Source: Coturnix japonica (Eukaryota > Chordata > Aves > Galliformes > Phasianidae). From it: a stretch of DNA of 64,000 bases. The stretch lies in the NCBI RefSeq assembly GCF_001577835.2, contig NC_029521.1, positions 17,824,470-17,888,469 on the forward strand, written 5' to 3'. Position 1 is the first letter of the stretch; each line of letters opens with the position of its first letter. Below, one piece after another: positions 50,174-62,700 of this stretch. Below the pieces are notes generated by a model. It saw only the letters and a list, made by a program, of their open reading frames with translations. It made no database searches and had not been told where the DNA came from. The translations under genes and the position numbers were made by a program.

Positions 50174-53100
50174 TTTAACAATACCAAAACGGGCTATGAG
50201 GTAAGAGGTACACAAGAATGGTAAACTTTGGTAAAAATGTTGCAAAGATGACTTCACTCTATTTAAGGATTTCATTTTGCTTTTCTAATGATATTTTGTA
50301 TACTATATAAATGGGAACTGATACATATATCTGATGGTTATCTTATGAGAAAGCTGCTAAAGTGGAATCGAAGAAGCCTGTGAGTAGCAGTGAATTTCTC
50401 TGCACTTCTGGATTTACTAACAGGTCCCTTCACTGTATTCCCTCAAAACACAGTCCTTTGGCTATCATTCATGTATGCTCTGCTGGTCTGAGAATTCAGT
50501 CCTTATCTTATTTTCTGACAGTTTGCAGCTCAATTACAAAAATTAAAATCAGGGCCAGACTTTCTATCAAAAGCTAAATTAGGGTAGCTTTCCTCAGCAT
50601 CACAGTATCAATATTCAAGTCAAAGGCAGAGCTCCAACTGTATTTTTAAATGAAGGGCAGAGAATGGGTGAATACTGGAGAAGCCTTTGGCCACTTTGCA
50701 GCCCTGCTGGATGCTCCAGCTGTTCAAACAGGCTGGGGGTTGCCACGCTGAGGGGGCCGCCAGCTGCCAGGACCCAGCCCTTCCCCAGCATTGCCAGGCA
50801 TCACTGCTTCCCCTGCTCCTCTGCTGCCATATGTGGCCAGCAGATGAAGGATGGTCTCAAGTGAGCCAAGTTGATCTGGTCTTGTAGATAGAAGACAAGC
50901 AGGTAAAGTGCAGGGCCTCTAGAGGAGAGAACTGTGTTTTTTCAAGAGAAAACAGGATTTGAGTTCCTCAGCTTCTGGCATACTCACCTGGAGATCACCC
51001 ATACCTACGCTCAACAGAGGGCACATGGATCAAGAATCCCACTTGCTCTTGGACACTGCAGCTCTCAATACAGTGCACTGGCTGGAAAGAAAAAAACCTG
51101 CCTTGCACTAATTGTCTGCTAACCCATGCTGTCCCAGAATTTCTTTCACCCTCACTGATAGTCAAGAGTTTAAAACCTTCCCCTCCTTGCACAGATTCAT
51201 GGTTGAATGAAGAAGGAAGACTACCCAATTGTCCGTCCTGCTAACTGATTCTTTCTCACAATACTCTGCCTTTCCTATAAGTAAAACATCAAACCCACAT
51301 ATACAATATAGTAGAAAACTGTTATTTGTGAATTATTCACACACACGAAGCACCAGATGAAATGTCTCTGTTGTACCCATTAATCTCAAAGTATCAAAGA
51401 ATAAAGTTGGGAGAGAGCGATGAACAAGAACATAACTCACAGCCATCACACTGATGCCTGGAATGCACTTGTGATGGACCTTATGAATGAAACTACAACA
51501 GCAAAGCAGAATCTGAGCAACACCCAGCACCAAACCCTTATTCCACAGAATCATAGAATCAGAAGGAAAGATATCATTTACTGCAGAGTAGTATTTGGCC
51601 CAGCTGCCATAGTTATCTTTAAGAATCTCGAAGTGAAAGTGTGAAACCATTTTCTTTTTCTACTATGTTTTAAAAGCATTGTAAAAAGAAATAATTCAAG
51701 TTTAATCTATTTGCAATTGTACATATTTTAGACATTAGAAACAGAAAAAAACAAGGCAGAGGGCAAGTGATCCCTGCTATCATGCTATTTGTTTCTAAAG
51801 CAAATGATTGTGCAGTGCATCCATCAGTTCAGCTTGTCTAGGTGCACAATTCAGTATCAGCGATTATGCAGTCACGATCTTTATTTAAAGTTGGGAAAGC
51901 AGATGAATGCACATGTATATATCCCTACACATCTACTAGAAAAGAACATTTACGTTTGCACTACCAAATGCACTAGGCATCAAACATAATCTGTGGCCAA
52001 CCTGTGTAATCACATCCTAAGACAAACCTTAACACTATGTTCCAAAGGTAATGCTTCCTATTTAGAAACTACAATAGATACAAAGAGTAAAACATGGGTA
52101 GAGTAAATATTCAGCTACAAAACGCTATTTTCTCAACATAGTTACCACCATTAGCTATGTATTTTCACCAGCAATGAACAAGAGCCTGCATGCCATGCTT
52201 GTAAAAATCTGCATGGCCATCCAGAACATGGCTTGTCTTTCACATTGCTGCTGCCACTGCTGAAATGCACCATCCCCATCACACTCACATCCACTGGTCT
52301 CCATAAACATTCAGCAAGCACTGACAAATGTCAGTGGGTGCCATTTTTTCTGGATGGAGGAATTCAGTTTCACACTTTTGCTTCACATGCACTCCTATGA
52401 CAGATGCCATTTTGTCAGACTGCCCCTTTGCTGCAGTCTGTCACATGGCAACAAGATGTAGTGGATTACTTGTGGAAAAGTTCAGCCTCTACTGCCATAC
52501 CACCAACATTCACCTCTGATATCGTTGGCCAACAAATAAAATCTGAGGCATTACTTTTGGAGCAACCCTTGTGTATTTTTCCAAACAAATCCTGATAATC
52601 CTGTCAATTCACCCCATGCACTGAAAGGCCTTAAGGCTGCAATACAAAGGCATGTCAGAAAGGTGCCTTCATTTCTTGCTACAGAGTTTTAAATGGAATG
52701 TAACAAATAGAGCAGGAAGAGGAAAGACATGCTTATGGGCATCAAAAGTGCCTTTTAACTTTGCCCCTGGAATCCCACAAGTATCCTTTGTGATGCTAAG
52801 TAAATTGCTTGAAAACAAATTTCCAGTTTCCCATGGCTTGCTGCTAATTGAGCAGACATCAGGTTTCTTTTTCATGTGTCCAAGCTAAACACCTGAGGAT
52901 AAGCACTTGCCACTTTCTAGAGAGGTCACTAAAATCACTGAGATCCGTGCCTCAAACATATAAGAGGAAAGATAGTTTGGGGAAAAAATAAACAACAACA
53001 ACAAACAGAGCATGAGAAACTAAAGATGTGCATTAAAGAAGTCCTAGCGAGCCTTCTTAGTGAACCGCAGCCATCAACTGCAAAAACAGGCATAAAATCT

Positions 53101-56100
53101 ATTCACATCACAATGATGCTACAAAATGACTGCCTTAATACAGAGTACAGGCTCATCTTATAGTGCTGAATTCCATGTAAAACATGGGGAAATTAATCAT
53201 GTCATCAGTGCTAGATTCAACCAGTTTTATTAAATAATTCTGATACTATATTTTGAACACTGAGTTTGTGTCTATTAAATGAGCACTGCCACTCTTCACA
53301 GTGAATAAGCAGTGGCTCTATGAAGAAGAAAACTCTTTGTTACACCATATTTAAAATCTGTACCATAATAAATCATCTCAAGTGAGAAAATTAAAATTTT
53401 ACAGACATTTGACTTTTTTGTGATTAACTTTACAACGATAATATTTATGTAGTATTTCTAGTCATTTTCATGCTATACTATTGTCTTTTTACTGGATGTA
53501 GTGATTATGATCCCATTAGCAGTAGCAACAGCTGTATACTTCAATTAGATAATAAAGTTTTTTTTTAAAAAAAATCTTAATTTTTTTTCCCAGAATTCTT
53601 AGCTTACTTACTTTTAAAGGAAGTTGTAATTTAATCATATTAAAAACGGCAACAGCAAACTGATGAAACTTTAGTAGGTTATAGAAAAACATGACTATAT
53701 GGTTAATATTAAATACTATCTTCTGTAACTTTCAGACAGACATAAGTAAGAATACCGGAATATCTACTTACATTCACACTGTATCACATCTAAATTAAAC
53801 TGCTGAATTGCTCCCATGCTTATTTGTTTTAATTCAGTGTCCAGTAGCATCTGCATTAGGGATGTTGAAAGATGCTGGCAAGCTGACATGCAAGCTGTCT
53901 GGGCCACCTTTCCCTAGTAAAAAGAGCAACACATTTTAAGACAGAAACAAATGATATATTACTAAGCAACAGCATATCTGATTCAATCTTATTATATGCT
54001 CAAAGTCTAAATGATGCAAGACTGAGATTAGAAGAAGAATGATCACACTTTTTGCTGTTTCTCTGGCCTGTTTGCTTTGTTTCTATTATATTAATTAGGA
54101 ATCTACATTAAATGGATGTCAAACAACTACTGAAACTTCTCCAAGAAATCCAACAGCCTTCAAGGGTACAAGGACATTTCCAAATAAGGAAGAACACAAT
54201 AACAATATAAGCTTCAGATGCACAAGTGTGGATTTTTTTTTTTTTTAATTTTTTTTTTCTCAGACAGAATGAAAGCAAAAGTGTATATTGACCTGCTACA
54301 TATTTTCAACAATAATCATAAAAAAAAATAAAGGAGATAATAATCAGAACCACTGCTTTCAATGGGGCATTTCTCATGAGAGCTTTCGATAATCATGGAC
54401 AACTTAGTTGCCTGAATTCCACCCCAAAGATTGCTGCTAAATTTTTTAAAAAAAAACATGATATCCGTCATCTTTTTGAGTGCTTAATAAATCAGTGCTG
54501 TCAGTAATCAACCGTGTACAAAATGAAATGCAGCCCTCTGCTGTACAGAATAGAAATTCTTAAATCACAGTCTAGATAGTAATGTTTCTCTTTACAAAGT
54601 ATATGTCATTGAGACAAATCATTTCCAGACCAGAGAACAATAACACAAATCATAAAAATCAGAAGTTAATTTTATGGATTATTAACATTTTAGTACATAA
54701 AATTATAAAAATATTGAAATTCTGCTATAGAAGGAAAATCAATTAAGAGCAGATACTCGATCAGATGTCAACATTCTATTCAAAGCACTGCAACCTTCAA
54801 AAGTACAGAGATCTTGGTTTCCAAATGGAATTAAAATGTACTGTGTTTTTATGTGCTTAGACCATGCTTTTCAATTAATGTAAATGTTTACAATGTATAC
54901 TGAAACACAGGTAACTATTTACATGCTTATATGAAAGAAATCATAACTATGTAATTCACCTACTGGGGCATAAATCAGTGCCATTTTACCAACAGTAAAG
55001 TGATGGCAACTATTCTCTAAAGCAGTGGTTCCCCAACTGCTCTGTGCAAGGTCAGGATGATCAATTCAATGTTGACTCACAGAAACACACACAAGCCATG
55101 AAAAGTGTTAAGGACTGACAGCAGTTCACTGTTTGAAAAGTTTGGGCAGTTCTGCTCCGCATCTGAAGACTGTGTTATTAATAGAACAACTTGTATATAT
55201 TATTGAATTTTCATGCACACATTAAATGGCTTTTGCTAATACCTCTTAAGCTTTAAAATACTTTGAACTGCTAGGAGCTTTATATCTAAAATGAGATGTC
55301 AGTTTCTTAATTGAACATCTAAGAAAAGCAAATAACATTTTTGACCAAAACAGATGAACTGACAATGAGGAATGTAAGAAACAATGCAAGAACAGCATGC
55401 TTAAGTCTCCCAAATCCAATGGTAATTACAAAGGGAGACATGCAGCCCTATTCCCCAAGCAGAACAATATCAATATGAATGGGGGGGGAAGACAAGAAAA
55501 AAACAGAAAATGAAGAAAAAAAGGTGAGGAGGGCAATCAATGAGCCACAGTTCATTTAATTACTGTGTAGTAGGATTCAAATACTTAATGGAAATGTCAT
55601 TTTGATTTAATGGAACAACTAGTGCATCTCTGTTTAATGTACTGTTCCATCAAATCAGCTCCATGTCCTATTTATGCTGCCACTATACAGTAATAAAAGT
55701 TCAACCAGATTAATAGCTTGTCAGAAAAAAAATTAACATTTATTTTATATGCAAACAATGTGTATTCTTCCTATTATTATTAGTCAAAAACAGAATTTTA
55801 TCTTTCTGATAAGCATCTGTAGTTAATTGTTGCAATCTGGCAAATTTCAATAGTACTGGAGCACAAGACAATGGTTACAATACAAAAATGACATGGTAAA
55901 GTCACTTGGACTTTAAATAAATATCAATGCATGTACATTTAACGCTTCTTGTAAGTTTTTGTAAGATGGAAACATCCTAACATTTCAACTACTTCCAACT
56001 ATGCAACTTGAACTACAGGCTTATTGTTCACATGGCAAGTAATAGGAAATTGCCACATGTAGTTCACACTTAACACAATTACTCAACTTTTTGTAATCTG

Positions 56101-56666
56101 GAAAAAGCTAAACATATCAACCTAAATGCTGAATTTTACCTCAGATAAATATGAAGTTTAGTGTTACCCTCCTCAAGATTCAGTGCTTCCCAGTACAAAA
56201 TACGTTGGATGTACAATATTCAGAAAAGAATGAAATCCAAATTTGTGGTCAACAAATAAGTTCCAGTTAAAATCTATCTGAAAATTTCCATCATCCACCA
56301 ATTAATCAATTATCCTTTTTTCATAATGCATATTAAAGGGGAAAACTGAGGATTTGTGAATATAAAAAAATTACATATTTCTTTTCCACAATGAAATAAA
56401 TTCATTTAGTTGGCTGTGCCAACTGTATCAAGCAATTAAATATCTATATTGAATAGCATGAGGAGATTCTGCAGACTTCTCACATTTGTCCCAGTATTGC
56501 CTCCTATCTGGGGACACTACTGTCTCTTCTCTGCCTATGTTAGCTGCTGCTATGTACAAAACCTTTTCTTCCACTCAACCAATGTAAAGTTTAGGAAACA
56601 AGGACCCTATTCTATAAGCAAAAACACCTGCTAACAGTGTTAAAAGCAAACGTTTTTTGTGTTTTT

Positions 56667-56700
<34 letters not shown>

Positions 56701-59700
56701 ACCCAGCCTTCACATTTTGCTGAAATACAAGTTTGTAAAAAAAAGAAAACCCTTAGACAAACTTCTTATATTTCAAAGGAGGTTATAAAGAGAATCTGCT
56801 GACATATTAAATCCTTTTTTATGGGACCCAAAAGCTTTTCTCCGAAGAACAATTGCAGTGAAGAGACATTTGGCTCCTAGGAAATTCCCAAAGGGTCAGC
56901 CATATGCATCCTTCCATGGCACCTCCACAGCACTGCTTTCTAAGACCCATGCTAGCTGTCTCAAAAGCAGCTTTCATCATTCACTATGGTGTCAGTCAAT
57001 ATGATTTATGGACTGCATTCAACAAAGTCAAAGCATATAGAATGAGAAATATGACTACAATCTTCTAATTTGTTTTGCATTGAGCCACTTAACAGTCAAA
57101 GACCTGATGTCAGGCTGAGACCAGCAACACAATTAACCAACCAGTGACAGATTCATCCATCCTCCCTGCCAGGCTGTGCCAATCAAAGACAGCATGAAGC
57201 AGCATTTGGAGAAATCAGTAAGAAAACCCATTCTCTAAGTAGCCTATGGAGGATTTTGATTGACAGTTTTTGAATATAGCTGCAGAAAACCACCACCCCT
57301 TCACCCTTCCTGCAAGCTGTGAAATTAGGCTTCTGCTGTCAATCATGGAAACAATAAAATAACACAAACCACCATCCTCAGCTTAAAAGGGAATAGCAAA
57401 ACTTATCCGTTAAATCTAAGAATATAAGACTAAGAATTAATTTAACATTATGAAATAAGAGGCAAGAACCCAACCCATAAACATACAGATTTCATCAGTT
57501 ACAAAAACTAAAGCAGGACTAGTGGACTAACAACCAACTTTTGAGCTATCATATTAAAAACCTAATAGAACTTCAGAACTCAATCTTACTTCAAGTATCC
57601 ACACAACAATAACAAAAAATATATAATTGAAAATAATTTGTAATTGTAAGTTTTTACTAGCTGTTCTTTCCTAAAGGTATGTCCAGTACTAACTTTGTAC
57701 TGACAAAGCAAGAAAATTGTAAAAACCTTTATATACACATCCTCTACATCTTCAAATAAATTAATCTAAAAACAAAAGTTATTATTAGTTTTTAGCTCTT
57801 CAAAATATGAACTTTAAAGATACAGGTGCTCAACAATAAATTTTATCATTCAATTGTCTTTACGACATTAACAGCCATATGATGAAATTTTGGTTTTCTT
57901 TTTTATTAGAAGCATCTAATGACAATTGCATCATGCAACTGAAACAGGCTGTTTATGTAAAATAAACTAAAAACAACAATAATCACACACACACAAAAAA
58001 TTCTTGTGACTTCAGAAAACAGAATCCTTAAAAGCTGCACGACTCAAAAGTTATAAGCTTTCAAAAGAAATGCAGCTTCTGTGCCATTCACTGCTGGAAT
58101 TCTAGTAGAGCTCAGTCATGACACAACCAGCACCTACCCAAAATTAACAGGAAACATTTCTAAACAAAATGGTCAGTATTTCCAGTGTTCATGTCACCTT
58201 GATAGTTCATCATGAGTATTCAATTAACAGAAATTTTCACTGGAATGTACAATTAGTGTTATTCAGTACAAATTCCCACTTCAAGGACTATTTCCTACTC
58301 TAGTTCAGGTCCATTGGCTTTTTACTTGGTTGATCTAGAACAAGTTTTTAAGTAGAAAGCTTTGTCTTCTTTATTCCTCTTCTTGAAAGGACTCTGCCTA
58401 CAGATTGGAGCTACATATGAACTAACACAGTGCAGTGTATCACTAGTGATGAGGAGGCAATTGGAAATTCCCATAATCTACACTAAAGCAGCTGCGTAAA
58501 GTTAGGAAAAAAAAAAAAATCATTCTGTTCACTGAAAAATTCTCTCTTTTTATTTGTGAAACACATCAGTAGGAGAACATCTTTCAATGAAATAGCCAGG
58601 AAATGTGGGAACTAGTTTTAAAGACGTTCTTGTATGGAACCCACAACCTCTCAGTTATCTGGAGAGAGAAGCTCTCCAGACTTAGAAGGGGAAGAGATGA
58701 AGATTTAAGTACATGAACACCATCGGATTCAAGAATAAAACCAAATCTGGAAGTCACTCTAACAGAGGGAACACTGAGACTGCTTCAAAACCAAGGCCCT
58801 TCCTGTTGACTCCCAGCTGCAGAACATAAGATCCCCTCCTCTGCCCTCCATATGACATGGCAAGCCCTTCCTGAAGCTGGTGGCAGCTTCTTAACAAGAT
58901 CACCAACCTCAAGTCCAATGGAAATAGAGAGGAACTGAGAACATTAGTGAGGATTTTACATGTTGGAAACATATTCTTTATTTCCAACACCTTTCTTTAA
59001 AGTACACTCTTCAGCTGACACTTTAGATGGGGTGTTTTAGTTAGATGTGTCCATGTAGGTTAAGTCACAAATTAAGCTTTACTTTTATCTTTTGTCAAAT
59101 TTCAGGGTAAATTTAGGTTGCAAACTAAAAATCCTTAAAAAACAAACAAACAAACAAAAAACCCCAACAACCAAATAAATTGAACATTTAAACCATCACA
59201 TGTTAAAAGGAAACAGAACAAACCTAACATAATTTAATACACATCCAATGTATTTTCTTGGCAGTCAGGAGCAGAATTTAGTATTTTATGGATGCTATTC
59301 AGCTTTACAGACACTCTCTACACAATTAAACACAAACTACTTCAGATCCACTTCCAGCTTCCCTGGTAATCAAGAGATTCCCCCGCTTATTTTTGGCACC
59401 TAATCTTAAGAGAGCTGTCCTGTAACAAAACTATCCAACTGTTTGGCTGCCCCTGATACAAAATTCTGATCTACGGTGCAGACAAATATAACAATTGAAG
59501 TTTTCTGACATTACTGTTGAAAATTACTGAAGAACAGAGCGAGGAATCTTAGATAACAACACTGATTCTACTACTTTTCCCCTTTTAACTGATATATTTT
59601 AATTTAATTCTAAATTGTTATGGTAACTACTGACAGTTGTTTCAACACAGAGTGAAGTTTTAACCAATAGAATAAAATGCCTTTTTTGTATTTGTCCACC

Positions 59701-62700
59701 TCTTGCACATGTGTTTGAATTTTATGCTTTACTGAATACAAGAATACATCTGCAGACAAGTTAGATACTGAGTATTAAATCTTTTGCTCTGGTCATTAAC
59801 ATTAAGCTATATATAATTATCGTTATTTAACTCAATTATTCTTTCCCCTGAGAAGATAATTTTAACTGTAAATTTTACATCTTTCATAGCATTAATCCCC
59901 ACACTGTGTACAGTAAGTCCATTATGTGCTTATGAGCTTCAATAGCAAATAGCACAGTGTACATTTCCAGAATTCTATGCTCACAGAAAATTAGTGAAGT
60001 AATAATAATTTTCATTATAATTTTCATTTTCATTATAATAGAAACGTTATGCCAAATCAAAATAAACTGCTTGTACAAAAATTGACGACCTGAAAATAAC
60101 CTGAGCTTGGAAGAATTCCTAAATGCAATCCATCATCTTCTAAAAAATATATGTATTTGGACAAACACATTTCTTACATCGCAGACAGATGTAGCAGAGA
60201 AAAGATGGGCCTTTCACTAATACTTCATTCTGTTATGTCACTCTACCTCAATTCTGTATGCATGCCTCATCGCTGCATTTTGATACCTGACCTCACTTTT
60301 AAAAGGCTTCAGAGCCTCCTCAAAATGATCTCATTTGAGATGCAATGCACACCCACTCACCTTCTGCAAGGCTTTTAGGGCTCCTAACATACCCGTGTAC
60401 GAATGCCCTGTGTTAGTCATTAACCTGATTCCTGCATGCAATCACACAAGGTACACAGCACGTCATCAGCAAAACAGTAATATCTTTTTATTAAATGATT
60501 AAAAATTGAAGCAATAAGCCTGCAGGCAGTTCATAGTTTTTTCAGTTCACATGCTTTTTCTTCATCTTGCATCTACTTACCGACATAGCTGCATGGTCAT
60601 TGTTGTTATTCTGAGAAGGAAACCAGTAAGGCAATCAAATCAAAACAAAAAATTAAGATGTACTGTCAACATCAAAAAGAAAAAAAGAAGAAAAAAAAAA
60701 AAAAAGAAAAAAAAAGAATAAAAAATTGGTAGCAATAAAAGATAAGGAAACATTTCCAAAAAATAACAATTCTATTTATATAATGCTTTAAAAACAAAAA
60801 CCCACACCTGTGAAATTATACTGTATTTTGTCAACATAAAACAAAGAGATTATAATTGAATTAATACTAGATCAGCAATAAAATGTTTTTCTGTAATAAA
60901 GAACTGTATGCCAAAATATCAAAACAGTAAACTTCAGATTGGGAAACATCCATTGTTATGTCTTTCCAAAAGGTTTTCTATAGAACAAATAATACATTCC
61001 AAAATACCTATGCCATGTTTACTTTCCTGGCCTATGAAGGCTATATGTACAACATCAACATACTTCACTCAGGAAAAATTTTAAATGGCTTAGTACAGAA
61101 GTAATAAAAATATTACACAGTTCATAAGTAATTGTTAACGTAAAGGTAACAGTGCTACAACTGGAAGACGGAATGAGAGTATTTTCTTTTCCAAAACTGA
61201 CGCTAAAGCACAGTACATATATACAGAGGAGAAAGCTAAGATGGAAGACTTAAGTGAAAAAAAAACATTCAGAAACAAGATGTTTCCAGTGATTCCATAG
61301 GTCTAGCAGACTCCACGAAACGTGCAAGTTCAAAACCATTGAGATCATGGTCTGATTTAGATCTCTTATGTTCCAATTAAAATAATACAAATTTCACAAA
61401 ACATTTCACAAAACAAAGAAATTATGTTTTTAATAGTTATGTCTATATTATTACAGAAATAATTCAACATAGCCTCAGGTGGAAACACAGAAGGAGATTC
61501 CTAGGTTTGTTTCCACAGCTTACACATATATCTGAAACAAGACAGAGCTCTAATGACAGGAATCCAACAACCACCAAAAAAGTTAGCAGATCATAATACC
61601 TCTACTGGAAGACTAGAGTTTGAAACAATATTAGATAGAATGTCAATGACCCTTGAAACAGAATATGGATGATGAATGTAGCAAACTGATGCCCAAGCTC
61701 CAGCGAAACACCCTTCTATACCAAAGGATATACCACGATAGGCAACAACTCCCCTATTTGTCCTGCTCTTTTTTTCTAAAATTACAACCACTGCTCAGGA
61801 TATTTTTTTTTTTTTTTCCAGTTACAGACATGGTTCTGACAAACCATTTTGAGCACTAGGATTGTTTCTGCCAGCAATACAAACTGTTATGGAAATGACA
61901 TGGTGACATTCTTATTCTGGTAGTGGAAATACATACTAAAATTCTTCCCAGCTTTAGCTGTGACATAAGCTAAACATCCAGTTTTATGTAGGGCTCCTTA
62001 GCACTAGTATTTCACTGAGTTATGGAATCTAGTTGTGAGCTTGCCATTGAAAACCTTCATTACAGATTTAGTATAGATTTTCTCTTGATAAAATAACTTA
62101 CTACTACATATCTAACAAGAGCCACCACAATTATACCGTACACACATTTTCATACAGTCTCCAGAGCTCATACACAACATTTATAGGACTGCATGTTTCT
62201 ACAGTCTGCTAAGCCAGAGTGATACACAGGGAAATCCAAAAGCAACAAGAAACCTCCTGCCAGAGCAGACTGCTCAGCCATACAGCTCCAGCTTGTTAAC
62301 TGGCCAGACTTTAAATTACAAAATAAACTGTCCATAGGAACTAACTTTCTCCAAAGATTGGCTTGCATCCTCAGGCACTTATTTCTTTAAAATTTTTCAA
62401 CTCTCTTAATGACATAGCTGCTATTTTCCAACCCTCCTAACAAATTATCTCATTCAAGGAAACCACAGCTTTCTTTCAGCTGATAGCAGGACATGTAAAT
62501 TTCTGCCTGTAGTCCATTTTAGAAGACCTGTATCACAAGCTGTACATCATTATTCACAGCTGCTATACACAAATAGCCATTAAGGAGCAGTACAGTTCAG
62601 TGAGTAACAAAAAGTTGACAGTGAATTTAACATATAAGCATGTTATCCTTTATTAAAAAGATTGCTTAGTTGAACTGGCATGGAAGCATGTGCCTCATAG

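Larger units (their letters stand above)
47278..53771 (-). other. EXOC6: 6.5-kb EXOC6 intron
   Basis: AT-rich, no exon seen apart from the flanking ones. It holds the mariner copy at 52032-52572, a 35-nt A run and a small GC-richer patch at 50.66-50.86 kb that I cannot assign. Confidence 0.8.

Noticed and set aside
50660-50890. GC-richer patch with 66-codon open frames in an EXOC6 intron
   Set aside because: No recognisable domain, splice structure or repeat family.
51545-51562. Short motif like the CR1 terminal repeat
   Set aside because: Only about 17 bp match and the neighbouring sequence is not CR1; too short to call.
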